64,000 bases of DNA from Planctomycetota bacterium (GTDB lineage: Bacteria > Planctomycetota > Planctomycetia > Pirellulales > Lacipirellulaceae), in contig JAJRSE010000074.1 of the NCBI GenBank assembly GCA_024278955.1, positions 1 to 64,000 of the forward strand, given 5' to 3'. The notes below the pieces were generated by a model. That model did not search any database. It had not been told where the DNA came from and worked only from the letters and a program-made list of their open reading frames with translations. Made by a program: the position numbers and the translations under genes. Numbering within the stretch: position 1 is the first letter of the stretch; each line of letters opens with the position of its first letter. Below are positions 16,171 through 26,100 of the stretch, one piece after another.

Positions 16171-17823
16171 ATGAAATACGCAAAGTTCACTTGGGTTGCT
16201 GCGGTTTTTCTCGCCGCTTTCTTTTTCTTGCCAGCCTGCATCGGCTCGGCGCAAGAGTCTTTGTCTGACCAAGTGACGCAGGAAGTCGCTGAGCCTACTT
16301 TTGGCGACGAATGGTCTGCTATCTGGAGCGATCCCGAAACAACAAAATCGGCCAAGTGGCAGGGAGCGGTCAATCTATCGTTCGGAACCCTTGTTGGCTA
16401 TCTCGACCCGGTGTTGTTTTACCAAGTGCGGGTCGGATTTGGCGCGGAGTATCCGGTCGTACTTCTGGTGCTGGTCTTCGGAGGAGTTTTCTTTACGCTT
16501 CGGTTCGGATTTATCAATGTCCGTATGTTCCGACATTCGATTCAGGTACTCCGCGGTAAATTTGATTCTCCGGAGGACGATGGCGAGGTCTCACATTTCC
16601 AAGCCCTTACCTCTGCGCTTTCGGCCACGGTTGGGCTGGGCAACATCGCTGGCGTCGCGGCAGCGATCGCCATGGGAGGGCCTGGGGCTATCTTTTGGAT
16701 GTGGGTTTGCGCGTTTTTCGGAATGAGCCTGAAATTTACCAGTTGCTCGCTCGCGCAGTACTACCGCCGGGTGAAACCTGATGGCAGTGTGCTGGGCGGC
16801 CCCATGGTTTATTTGGACGATGGTATTCGAGATCGATTTCCGGCACTCGCCCCTTTGGCCAAAGTATTTGGAGCCTCTTTCGCGGTCTTTACGATTTTCG
16901 CTGCATTCGGCGGCGGCAATATGTTTCAGGGCAATCAGACGTTCTCGATTATGTCTCAGCAGTTTGGTATTCCTAAAGACAATGCTTGGATTGTGGGCCT
17001 GATTATGGCCGCGATGGTTGCTGTGGTCATCATCGGCGGCATTCGTCGCATTGGCGAAGTGACTAGTAAGCTGGTTCCGCTGATGTGCGGATTTTACTGT
17101 GCCGTTTGTGCGATCATCATCTTCAAAGACATTGCCGATGTCCCGGCAATGTTCTCTAGCATCTTTACCGAGGCCTTTACTTTTGAAGCGGGGTTCGGCG
17201 GCTTGCTTGGCGGGGCTATTCTTCAGGGGAGTCGGCGAGCGGCGTTCTCGAACGAAGCGGGCCTTGGCTCGGCTGCGATTGCCCATGCTGCGGCAAAAAC
17301 GGATGAGCCGATCCGCGAAGGAACCGTGGCCATGATCGGCCCGTTTATCGACACCATCGTTGTTTGCACGATGACTGCTCTTACGATTCTCATTACGAAG
17401 TCGAATCTCGACCCTGTAACAGGGCTTCCGTTTGCCGATGCCGTATCAAACGAAAAGGGCGTCGAACTGACAGCAGCCGCCTTTTCGACTCTTGGCGATT
17501 GGGCCCCCAAGCTGCTTTGCATCGCGGTCGTGTTCTTCGCTTACTCGACCATGATTTCTTGGAGCTATTATGGCGAGCGGGCGGTCGAGTACCTTTTTGG
17601 GTTGCGTGGCATTACGCCCTACCGCGTCGTCTTTGTCTTTTTCGTCGCGGTGGGACCCATGTTATCGCTTTCTGCGGTTATCAATTTTTCTGACATGATG
17701 CTCTTCAGCATGGGATTTCCCAACATCCTCGGCATGATCTTGCTTTCAGGCCTTGTAGGCAAGCACGGCCGAGACTACGTACGCCGTCTCAAGTCAGGAG
17801 AAATGAAGCAAGTTTCCAGCTAG
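16171..17823 (+). CDS. Alanine/sodium symporter family protein (AGCS)
   Basis: This 550-residue inner-membrane protein belongs to the alanine or glycine:cation symporter family, which imports small neutral amino acids with sodium or protons. Diagnostic stretches are SALSATVGLGNIAGVAAAIAMGGPGAIFWMW, SLKFTSCSLAQYYR and GRRAAFSNEAGLGSAAIAHAAAKTDEP. About ten to eleven membrane segments are visible. The first 28 residues look like a signal sequence, followed by an extracytoplasmic segment of about 55 residues before the first core helix. This extension is longer than in typical AGCS proteins. GGAGAG lies just upstream of the ATG. The gene stands alone, followed by a relic of an outer-membrane protein gene. 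Confidence 0.95.
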   Translation: MKYAKFTWVAAVFLAAFFFLPACIGSAQESLSDQVTQEVAEPTFGDEWSAIWSDPETTKSAKWQGAVNLSFGTLVGYLDPVLFYQVRVGFGAEYPVVLLVLVFGGVFFTLRFGFINVRMFRHSIQVLRGKFDSPEDDGEVSHFQALTSALSATVGLGNIAGVAAAIAMGGPGAIFWMWVCAFFGMSLKFTSCSLAQYYRRVKPDGSVLGGPMVYLDDGIRDRFPALAPLAKVFGASFAVFTIFAAFGGGNMFQGNQTFSIMSQQFGIPKDNAWIVGLIMAAMVAVVIIGGIRRIGEVTSKLVPLMCGFYCAVCAIIIFKDIADVPAMFSSIFTEAFTFEAGFGGLLGGAILQGSRRAAFSNEAGLGSAAIAHAAAKTDEPIREGTVAMIGPFIDTIVVCTMTALTILITKSNLDPVTGLPFADAVSNEKGVELTAAAFSTLGDWAPKLLCIAVVFFAYSTMISWSYYGERAVEYLFGLRGITPYRVVFVFFVAVGPMLSLSAVINFSDMMLFSMGFPNILGMILLSGLVGKHGRDYVRRLKSGEMKQVSS

Positions 17824-17955
17824 CCGGAAACAGACGGAGGGTTTACGTTTCTCGCCAGCAACAACATCCAGTCAGATATCCGAGTCGGCTTGGGCCTGAA
17901 TGACGAGTCCGACGACTACTTTGTTGGTACCGGGCTCACTGTTCGTTGGCACTAG
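17824..17955 (+). pseudogene. C-terminal relic of an outer-membrane beta-barrel protein
   Basis: Immediately after the symporter stop, and in the same frame, 43 codons read through to a TAG at 17953. They encode a strand-like tail with IQSDIRVGLGLNDESDDYFV and GTGLTVRWH. Alternating polar and hydrophobic residues, glycine-aspartate turns and an aromatic near the C-terminus are typical of beta-barrel ends, and similar tails close planctomycete porin-like proteins. No start or upstream portion remains, and the last 20 bases overlap the 3' end of the esterase gene on the other strand. I read it as the remnant of a deleted gene. Coincidental coding potential cannot be excluded. Confidence 0.5.
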
Positions 17956-18985
17956 AGCTGGTACTGCCAAATTGTTTTTCAAAAAACGCCAGCATTTTTG
18001 TAAAGCAATAATCGTTGACTACCTGAGCCGCATCCATGGTATGGGGCCAACCTTCTAGCGGATAATACTCGTGTTCTACGCCAGCTTCTTCCAAGGCCTT
18101 GTCAAGAATCTCGGCTTGTTCAATCGGTACCAAATCGTCGATCGAACCATGGAAAATCAACGTGGGAGAATCGTCGGCGGTCACAAAAGTAAGTGGCGAA
18201 CACCGCTTGTACAGCTCGGGCGCTTCCTCGTACGACTTGCCTAGGTAACGAGTAATCGTCTTATGGGTTCGAGCATAGGATTTCGTAACATCCACAGGTC
18301 CATACAGGTTGACAACGGCTTGCACGCGGCTGCTCACGTCTGCATTTCCTCCCGATCCCTCGAACTCTTTGTCGTCGGCCGAATAGCCGGTCATCATGGC
18401 CAAATGTCCGCCTGCCGATCCACCAACAATCGCGATCCGATTCGGATCGCCCCCAAACGACTCGGCATTCGCTCGCACCCAGCGTACCGCGCATTTCGTA
18501 TCTTCGATCGCAGCGGGGAATAAAGCAACATCGCGTAACCGATACGAGATGGTTGCCACGATATAGCCGCGTTCCGCAAATTTAATGCAGTAGTACCGAT
18601 AGTCGTTGCGCCCCCCCTTCGACCAGCCCCCCCCATGTACAAAAATCAAGACCGGGGGTGTTCCCTTGAGTTTCTTGGGAAGATACAAATCGAGTTTGAG
18701 CGACGTATCTCCACCGGTGCCGTACTCAATTCCTTCGCGAACCTCCACCAACTCAGAAAGAGGCAAGTCGACGTCCACCAATTTGAGGTGTCCCGTTGCA
18801 TAGGCGAGCATAATCATCTGCGATGACGAATACCCGGGGGGTGGCTCATTTCCTACTCCCGGTTTCGCATGGAGCACGGCCCTTGCGGTTACCAGCATGA
18901 GAAGCAGCAATACGAGTGATCCGATGCCAAGAAATTTGAATAGACGAACAAGCCGACGACGCGGCTTAGAAGGTTGCTTTACCAT
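17936..18985 (-). CDS. Membrane-anchored or secreted alpha/beta-hydrolase esterase
   Basis: The 349-residue product begins with a basic N-terminus and one hydrophobic segment (about residues 18-40), so it is exported or anchored. The hydrolase domain of the BD-FAE/carboxylesterase type shows the oxyanion motif HGGGW at 117-121 and the nucleophile elbow GGSAGGH with Ser190. The acid and histidine appear in FHGSIDDLVP and EGWPHTMD. Such enzymes cleave acyl or acetyl esters, often on polysaccharides. The start at 18985 is supported by GAGGTCC seven bases upstream; a GTG at 18997 would place the ribosome site inside the gene. It is convergent with the symporter and stands alone. Confidence 0.9.
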   Translation of the reverse strand: MVKQPSKPRRRLVRLFKFLGIGSLVLLLLMLVTARAVLHAKPGVGNEPPPGYSSSQMIMLAYATGHLKLVDVDLPLSELVEVREGIEYGTGGDTSLKLDLYLPKKLKGTPPVLIFVHGGGWSKGGRNDYRYYCIKFAERGYIVATISYRLRDVALFPAAIEDTKCAVRWVRANAESFGGDPNRIAIVGGSAGGHLAMMTGYSADDKEFEGSGGNADVSSRVQAVVNLYGPVDVTKSYARTHKTITRYLGKSYEEAPELYKRCSPLTFVTADDSPTLIFHGSIDDLVPIEQAEILDKALEEAGVEHEYYPLEGWPHTMDAAQVVNDYCFTKMLAFFEKQFGSTSSSANEQ

Positions 18986-19284
18986 GAAGGACCTCACTCT
19001 TTCTCGATCTGGGGTGTGTCTTCAAAACCAGTATTCGCTTAGTGCGTGCCGCACGGACGTGTTCTGGTGTCACGGCAGCGGCACTTTAGCGTCGAGTCGT
19101 ACTATGCATGAGCGGAGCACCCGTCTGGCGACTTGCTCCATTGTACACTATTCATTCTCTTCTTCCGGGGCTTACTTTCAATCCGTACAAACCCTGCTTT
19201 TCATCGCTCAGCCCGCCCCTTATGCGTCCGCTGGAAATCGCAGTTGGGAAACGGCATGGCACCCAACTCGAAATTTAAGCTGCA
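18986..19284. other. Intergenic region with partial repeat copy
   Basis: This 299-base gap contains no credible gene. At 19258-19283 it carries the right end of the dispersed palindromic repeat (GGCACCCAACTCGAAATTT followed by AAGCTGC), one base different from 6944-6969. A 7-bp inverted repeat GTGCCGC/GCGGCAC lies around 19039-19085. Neither strand shows a promoter I would defend. Confidence 0.45.
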
Positions 19285-20742
19285 CTAGCTTGCATCGGTT
19301 TGGCTTGCTGCGTTTAGCTCGGCTTGGAGATCCGAGATTTGGCGAGTGCTGAGAAATCGCCCTAGAAGCTTACGAGTGTCGGCGAACATTTTTTCGATTC
19401 GGGCTTGTACTTTAGGCTCCGTCGAGCGATTACGCTCGTTTCTTTCGGCAGCGGAGAGCAGCTGGGCAAAATATGCCCGCCCTGGCAGAGCGTCTAGTTG
19501 GCTGAGCAATTTCCGCGCTTCTGCGAGCCGGTTGTTGGCGGCCTGATCGCGTACGCGGGCGATCAAAATGTTTCGACGGGCAACAAGGTCGATTAGTTGT
19601 TCTCGTAGCGAGGTGATCGTGGCTTGGGCTTTGAGTCTTGCGGTGTCGTCGGCAATCGGCACTTCGACCAGAGAGATCGCTCCGGTTGCTACCGGTATTT
19701 TGGCTAGTAGTTTGCCATCGCTTCTTAAAAACAGTGTGCGAACACTTGCCGCACCGGGAGAGACTTCGATCGCTCCCCGGTTGTTGGTGAGGCCAAGCAG
19801 TTGGCTAGGCTGTTCGTCGGTATCTCGTTGAAAAACTTCGTAGCCAACTAAAGGCTGCGACTTGTCGTGACGAGCGTGAAATCGCACTCGTGTGCTTTGC
19901 TGTGTCTGGGGCAAGGCAATGGCAATGTTCTCGACGTTTGCTCGGCGTCGTACGCCAAATGGTTTTCGGATTCCAGAATGTACTCGGCAACGACCGGTGC
20001 CGTCTTGCATCTCTTCTAGGGTGAGGTAGGTCCAAGGGATTGGGCTGATGGTGTCCGGGCGAACTTCTTTGCGCCGAGTCTTCCGGATTTTCAGCGGCTG
20101 ATAGACGGTGCCAGGCTGGGCGAAGAGCGGTTCGTTTGATCGGCGTGGCAAGTTGCTTCCCTTGAAGTGGAGCGAAACGTGGCGATCGTCGTCGAGATCT
20201 CTGCGGATTTTTGCGATCGGCGCAAAGGTTTTTTTCAGCAGAGAAAAGCATTGTTCGGGAAGAGTACGAGGCTGGCGTGCTTGTTGTCGGAGAACAGGCC
20301 CCCAGCGATTTGTGGTCAGGTCGTGTTCGCGGCACGCGATGAGATAGCCTTCGGAATTGGCTATCACGGTGAGAACTAGCTGCTTATCGAAGCCAATTCC
20401 GGGTTCCATTTTTTCCAGCGTCGGCAGCTCATCCATTTGGTGTAAGAGAAGATGCTCGAAAGGGCCCGTTGCTGTTGAAAACTCTACCGACCAGAGCGGG
20501 AAGAGCGTTGCCTGGATTCGGCGTTCGAGATAGTTGGTTAGGTTTTTGCTCAGATTGACTTGGGGCTTTGCCGCAGAGTCGACGGCAAGGTGGATTTGGA
20601 TGTGGTAATTGGCAAATCCCCACTGCCGCTCGTCTGCCGCGTTTGCGCTACTCGGTAGGCAGAAGGCAAAAGTTAGAAGCATTGCAAGGGTATTCCCTAG
20701 CGGAATGCGGCAGGGAAATGGGGGAGCTGAACGGTTCATCAT
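19285..20742 (-). CDS. Secreted hypothetical protein, last gene of the envelope operon
   Basis: I do not recognise this 485-residue protein. It has an N-terminal signal peptide ending near SSANAADERQW, so it works outside the inner membrane. A mixed alpha/beta region (about 40-200) is followed by a long basic middle part and a C-terminal helical, coiled-coil-like region (about 360-470: LREQLIDLVARRNILIARVRDQAANNRLAEARKLLSQL). The ATG follows the stop of the solute-binding protein gene with no gap (TAGATGATG), so the two are translationally linked. It lies at the end of the ExbB/ExbD operon and presumably serves the same machinery. Confidence 0.8.
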   Translation of the reverse strand: MMNRSAPPFPCRIPLGNTLAMLLTFAFCLPSSANAADERQWGFANYHIQIHLAVDSAAKPQVNLSKNLTNYLERRIQATLFPLWSVEFSTATGPFEHLLLHQMDELPTLEKMEPGIGFDKQLVLTVIANSEGYLIACREHDLTTNRWGPVLRQQARQPRTLPEQCFSLLKKTFAPIAKIRRDLDDDRHVSLHFKGSNLPRRSNEPLFAQPGTVYQPLKIRKTRRKEVRPDTISPIPWTYLTLEEMQDGTGRCRVHSGIRKPFGVRRRANVENIAIALPQTQQSTRVRFHARHDKSQPLVGYEVFQRDTDEQPSQLLGLTNNRGAIEVSPGAASVRTLFLRSDGKLLAKIPVATGAISLVEVPIADDTARLKAQATITSLREQLIDLVARRNILIARVRDQAANNRLAEARKLLSQLDALPGRAYFAQLLSAAERNERNRSTEPKVQARIEKMFADTRKLLGRFLSTRQISDLQAELNAASQTDAS

Positions 20743-23148
20743 CTATTTGCTCGCTCCCAAAAATATGGACTTCCAAGAGGCAACGTCCTGGTAGATCGTC
20801 ACCGGTGCAGAGCGAATTCCTTGCAGCGTTTTTCGGTGGGCAAAAAAGTTGACGGTTTGCCAAAGCGGTACGACTGGCAAGTCGTAGTAAGCAACTTCGT
20901 GGACGTGCTGTAACCGCGTACGAGCTTCTTTCCAATTTCGGGCATGATCTACCGAGGCAAGCGCAAGGCTCATCGCCGGGCTGCAACTGCCGGCTGGCCC
21001 GTTTGGGCCGAGTAACCGGCGAAGATCGACCAAGGGCTCCCAGAGCGGAAACTCGGTGTATTTGAGATCGTAGTCGACTGGCTCGGCATCGGCGTAACGA
21101 GAAAGCTCAAGTAAATCGATAGGGATACCAATCGCATCGAGTTGGAGTTTGATCGTTTGACACGCAGCCCGCGCAAGTGGATCGGGAGGGTGAGCAAGGA
21201 CAAGGGGGGCGACCTCTCCAGCGGTAGGTTGACCGTCTTCGGGCGTTTCTTCGTCGTTTTTATTTCCATCCGACTTTGAAAGCGAGCTGCGTGCAACGGT
21301 GGCCAGCACGGCTGCGAGGCGGGGTTCGTAGGGACGCGGCTTGATCGATCGGTTGTAGGCGTAACCGAGCGGATCGCTTAGCGAAACGCCTGCGGGCAGA
21401 GGGCCACTAAGGATCTGAAATCCAGGGCGGACTTCTCCTCCGAGTAGTATGTCCTTCAGAATCTGAGGGCGATTGATGCCGTAACAAAGTGCGCGACGAA
21501 ACTCGCGTCGCCGCATCAAGGGCTTGGAATAATTTGGCACAAGGACATGAATCGTGGGGAGCCGGTAGGCCCCGACAACAACTCCCTTGATTTGACGGAT
21601 ACGGTCGATTTGCCAGGGGGCGATTCGCTCGAGGACATCGACGTTGCCACGCGACAGGGCTGTGATCGCTGCTTCTTCGCTGACAAAAATTTGCTCGACG
21701 ATTGAAGGAGAAGACTCGTGGTTGCCAGAGCGGTTGGGCTGTTCGTATCTTAGGACCTCTCGGGTGGCTTCGTCTGCAGCCACCCGGTAAGTTCCGGTAA
21801 AAGAGTCGTTTGAGGTGACGTTTCGCAGGGGAAACTGAAGTAAAGCCTCGGGTCTTACATGGGGCCGAAGCCAATGCAGGCGGATTTCGTTTCCGTTACT
21901 GATTGCCGTATCTTGCAACAAACCAGCAAACTCTTCACGAAAGTCGGGGCTGGAGAAACTGGCGTTCCTCATCATTTGCAGCGCGAGTCCCTCGGGAGAG
22001 ATTCCGGCTTCAAACGCTTGCTCGTTAAGATTCAAGGAAAGTTGGAGGCCCGAATCGTCGCTCTCTAAGCGGGCCCACTGGCAAGTGTAGATGCCTCCCT
22101 CGCCGCCAAAATCGGTGAGTTCAACAAAACGTGGGTTCGTGAGCTGCGAAACACGAGCCGTGGCTACGTCCGCTAGTTGAGTCGACGACCCCGAGGAGGC
22201 GGTTGAAGGCTTGCTATGTTGAGAGACACCGACGACGACCTGGGGCGACCGACGGTTGATCTCTTCCATAAGTTGTTTCGCGTCGGGGAGGTTGGGAAGA
22301 ATCGCAAGAGCTTGGCGGATGGCCTGACGAGCTTCGGAGTATTGGCCTTGCTTGAGGTTTTGTTTTGCAATGGCGAGCTGTTTTTCTGCACCAGTGCGGA
22401 ACTTTTTACGCCAGGTTTCTAACGAGCTGATTTTTAAGCGAGAAAATGCGGATTCAACCGCATCGAGAGAAGACCGAGCAGAGGCAAAGTCTTGTTTTGC
22501 AAGGTGCTTGGCAATCTGACGATCGGTAACCGCCTGAACTGCCTCGGCGAGCCTTCTGTGCGATGGATTCAAGTCGTAAAGTGCAAGTAAGATCGAAAGC
22601 GATTCGTCATAATTCTTCGCAGCAAAAGCATGAAAGGCATCGCCCTTGAGATATCGTTCGGTCGCAGCTTGCAAGCCGCTGAGTTTTGGATAGTGGTTAT
22701 GTAAAAACTGGAGGTAGGCATAGGCTTCGACGAAATTTTTCTTTTTGGTTTGTTTAATGGCCTCGCCGAGCAAAAGGTGTTCATAGAGTTCGATTTTCTC
22801 GATTGCCGCCCAAGGTACTGCGTACAGAACCGAAGGCTCGCTAACACGGTATAGCTTGAGATCTCCGCTTGTCGGATAGGGAGCAGGAACTTGTCGGCCA
22901 GGCAAATCTAGCAGTAGCGTCTTGAGGACTTCGCCATCATGCGATGTTTTGAGTGTGATGCGGTCGAAAGGGGGAAGATCGAGGAGTCGTTCGGCTTCTA
23001 CGGTTGTGGCTTGGGGAGTTGCCTGAGGAGCGGCTTCTTGTGCAAGCAGTAGAGACATATCTCCGAGAGCTAGAGCAGCGAAAACAGAGCGCAGCAGTAT
23101 CCTCAACAAGGATTTTGCATCACGACAAGGAGCTGTTTTGATTGGCAT
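20743..23148 (-). CDS. TPR plus family-5 solute-binding protein
   Basis: The 801-residue product has a signal peptide (cleavage near SLLLAQEAAPQ) and a helical TPR-like region (about 100-290). From about residue 320 it carries an ABC-type extracellular solute-binding domain of family 5, the oligopeptide/dipeptide/nickel group. The recognisable parts are FRRALCYGINRPQILKDILLGG, YNRSIKPRPYEP and the closing LPVVPLWQTVNFFAHRKTLQGI. Normal family-5 binding proteins have about 520-560 residues and sit beside permease and ATPase genes. Here there is a long extra front domain and no transporter gene in the window. It lies 19 bases after the propeller gene. It may sense or present peptides in the envelope complex rather than feed an importer. 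Confidence 0.88.
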   Translation of the reverse strand: MPIKTAPCRDAKSLLRILLRSVFAALALGDMSLLLAQEAAPQATPQATTVEAERLLDLPPFDRITLKTSHDGEVLKTLLLDLPGRQVPAPYPTSGDLKLYRVSEPSVLYAVPWAAIEKIELYEHLLLGEAIKQTKKKNFVEAYAYLQFLHNHYPKLSGLQAATERYLKGDAFHAFAAKNYDESLSILLALYDLNPSHRRLAEAVQAVTDRQIAKHLAKQDFASARSSLDAVESAFSRLKISSLETWRKKFRTGAEKQLAIAKQNLKQGQYSEARQAIRQALAILPNLPDAKQLMEEINRRSPQVVVGVSQHSKPSTASSGSSTQLADVATARVSQLTNPRFVELTDFGGEGGIYTCQWARLESDDSGLQLSLNLNEQAFEAGISPEGLALQMMRNASFSSPDFREEFAGLLQDTAISNGNEIRLHWLRPHVRPEALLQFPLRNVTSNDSFTGTYRVAADEATREVLRYEQPNRSGNHESSPSIVEQIFVSEEAAITALSRGNVDVLERIAPWQIDRIRQIKGVVVGAYRLPTIHVLVPNYSKPLMRRREFRRALCYGINRPQILKDILLGGEVRPGFQILSGPLPAGVSLSDPLGYAYNRSIKPRPYEPRLAAVLATVARSSLSKSDGNKNDEETPEDGQPTAGEVAPLVLAHPPDPLARAACQTIKLQLDAIGIPIDLLELSRYADAEPVDYDLKYTEFPLWEPLVDLRRLLGPNGPAGSCSPAMSLALASVDHARNWKEARTRLQHVHEVAYYDLPVVPLWQTVNFFAHRKTLQGIRSAPVTIYQDVASWKSIFLGASK

Positions 23149-23167
23149 AGCGACTGGGGATTTATTA

Positions 23168-26100
23168 CTAGGGGCGGTCGACGATCAAGAGTGTGCCATC
23201 GTAGGAAGACAGAACCAACCGATTGGCAAATGGCACCGGGCCCGCCACCACGGGGTGGTCTAGCTGAACGTAGGCAGCCTCCGATCCGTCGTCCACGGCA
23301 AGACGCGAAAGGCCGCCTTGCTGCCAGAGAACAAAAATCGAACCCTCACTCGAAATTGGCATGCCCGTCAGACGGCCATGCTGCAATGGCTGACGCCAAG
23401 CGATTTCAGCCTGAGTGTCGAGGCAGACAAGCTCTTGGGTGTCGGTGGCAAAAAGAACACGGTCGCCCACGACGAAGGGGCCCCATTGGATCTGAGCACC
23501 TAAATCTAGCGGTGAGCTGGCTTCGAGCGAAGGTAACTGGAACCGAGCGAGCTGTCCCTTGGCTGTGCCTGCACAAACCAAGTTGCCAACGACGGCAAGT
23601 CGTGTGACGAGTGGCGAAGGTCCAACTTCTGCGACGGCTTCTGAGGCAAGATGCGGCTTAGGTTCGGAGAGTCGGGCGACTAAATAGATATTCTCAACTC
23701 CATCGCTCAAAACCAGACGAGATTTATCACCAGTTCCGAATACCGCAGGAGCTAACCACTTGTAGCTGGTATTAGGCGTAAGGGCTGGTTGAAATGGGCT
23801 CCCCAATTGTTTGCCCGATTGGTTGTCGTACAAAAACACTTGCCCGACTTCGGTGGGGACCACAAAACCATCTTCCCAGAGCACGGGGACGGAACTTGCG
23901 GGACCGGGAAGCGAAATAGCTTGCAACGCCCCGGGCGGCGTCGCCGAGTGGTAGTGGAGTACCGTCTTGGCACCGGAGGCCCCGATAGCTAAACGCCCTT
24001 GGCCCAAATCAACGGAACCGGTTAGCGGGGGGATGGGGGAGCTTGTCGAAGCTAGGCTTGCAGGCTGATCTTGGACCCGGCGCATCATCGAGTTTCGGTC
24101 GAGCAGATAAGTGGCGCCGGAAGAGGTTGCGGTTATGATCTGCTTTTTAGCGAGATCCACTCCCAGCGATCCAGCCGGTGGTACGGCAAGCTCGGTTTCC
24201 CAAAGCGCCTCGCCCGTGTTTGGCTTCATCGCTGCGACAATCGCTCCCGCTCTGCCGGCGGGGCGGCGGACATGAATCAATAAATTTCCGACCTTCTGAA
24301 GTGGGTAATCAAAGATGTCTCCCAAGTAATCGCTATCCAAGTTACGAACGGGAAGTCGATTGCCAGTTGGCAAAATTTCAAGTTTGTTGAGTCTTGTGCC
24401 TGCGACCCAGACATGCCCTTCATCCAGAAGCCCAAAGCGGGCAATGGGCGGACCGCTTTCGGGATCTCGGCTCGCTAGTAGCGTAAGCGATTCCTCGCCC
24501 GAGGCAGCCCCTACCTCGTACACTGAAACTTGTCCGGTGCTGGTGAGTGAGACAACTCGCCTTCCTGCGGAGAGCAATCTTGTGTTGATCAAACCTTCTT
24601 GTCGGCGGACAGACGCGGTCTCGATGACTTGGCCTTCGGAGTCGGTTGCGAGTACACGAAGCTGGCTGGTTTCGGCACCCGTGTTGACCGCAGCAAGAAC
24701 TTTGTTGAGTACCACAATCGGAGAAGTTGAGACGCCGCCCTGCTCGTGGCCGAGGTAATAGACCCCTAGGCAAGAATGATCTTTTGCCGAGAGGGTAAAC
24801 AGACTTGCTTGGCTACCGACGACGTAGATACGTGTTGCCTGCTTATTAACCGCCGGGGCGACGGCTAGCGGCTGGCTAAACTGGACATAACCCGTACGGT
24901 TGCCATTGGTAGGATCAACCAAGTGAAGCTTTCCCGATTGTTCCGCGACAAGTATCTGCTGGCCCAATGCGACAGGTCTAAAAACCGGGCCCTCGAAGGC
25001 AAGCCGCCAAACTATTTTTCCGGTATCACTCGCAAGCCGGAGCAATTCGTGATGAACTGCGTCGACGACTAGCACATCGCCTTGGGGCAGACGAAACGGG
25101 GTGGCGTCGGGGTCGAAACCTACAAATTTTCGCCAAAGCAAAGCACCGTCGCTTTGGTTTAGTCCGTAAATCGCTCCTTCGATACGGACGGCAAGCCTGC
25201 TCTCGGAATTGGGAACCGATTTGCCTCGACGCTCGGCGAGCGCAAGCGTGGCGACAATCGGGCTTGATCGCGGCGTTGTGTCTGCCGACTTCAGCTCCTC
25301 GACCAAGCGAACTTCAAGCTGTTCGGCTGCCGAAATTTCCTTGACTTTGCTTGCAAGTGTCTCGTTGTTGATTAGCCCCGGGGCAGTTGCGAGTAATTCG
25401 CGGTAGACCCGATAGCCAGCGGCGGTGTCGCGACTGTCGATAGCCGCTTGCATGTTAGCCATCGCGCTGGCGAGTTGGGTTTTCTGTAGTTGCCCGCGTT
25501 CGACACGCCGAAGCGTTTGGCTGATCTGTTCGAGGACAATTTCGTCGCGAAAAGTCTTGGGAATAAATTTGGTGTTCGCACAAAGCGCAAGCGTTGTCTT
25601 CGTTTTTTCGAGAAGCAAAGCGACCGCTTCTGGGCTCTCGGCTTTCTCTGCTTGGCTGGCTAGCCCTTCCGCGATTTTGGGAAGCAATGTGGCTAAATCT
25701 CGCTGAGCCAAGTTGAAATCGGGTTCGTCTTCGATTTCGTCAAGCACGCGTTGCGCTGTCTCTAACACGTTGGCATACTGGGTAGCGCCGCTGGTTGCTT
25801 TCCAGAGCTGGGCCATCCCCAACTTCACTCGGGCGGTGCTGTATTGCGGGTGGTGAGGGAAATTTTCGACGAATCGCTCATATTGATTGATGGCTTGGGT
25901 GTAGGAACTGCCATCAAAAAAATCACTTGCTTCGGCAAGAATCGCGTCGGAGTTCTCTCGGTTGAGTAGCACCCCAAACACAATGCCCGTGACCAATAAG
26001 ACGACAAGCCCTCCTCCGCCCAAGAGCAGCAAGGGAGAGTCCCATTCGTTCTTTTTCTTCCGATTTTTCTTCTGCGATTTTTTCTTTTTCTTCTCCGGCG

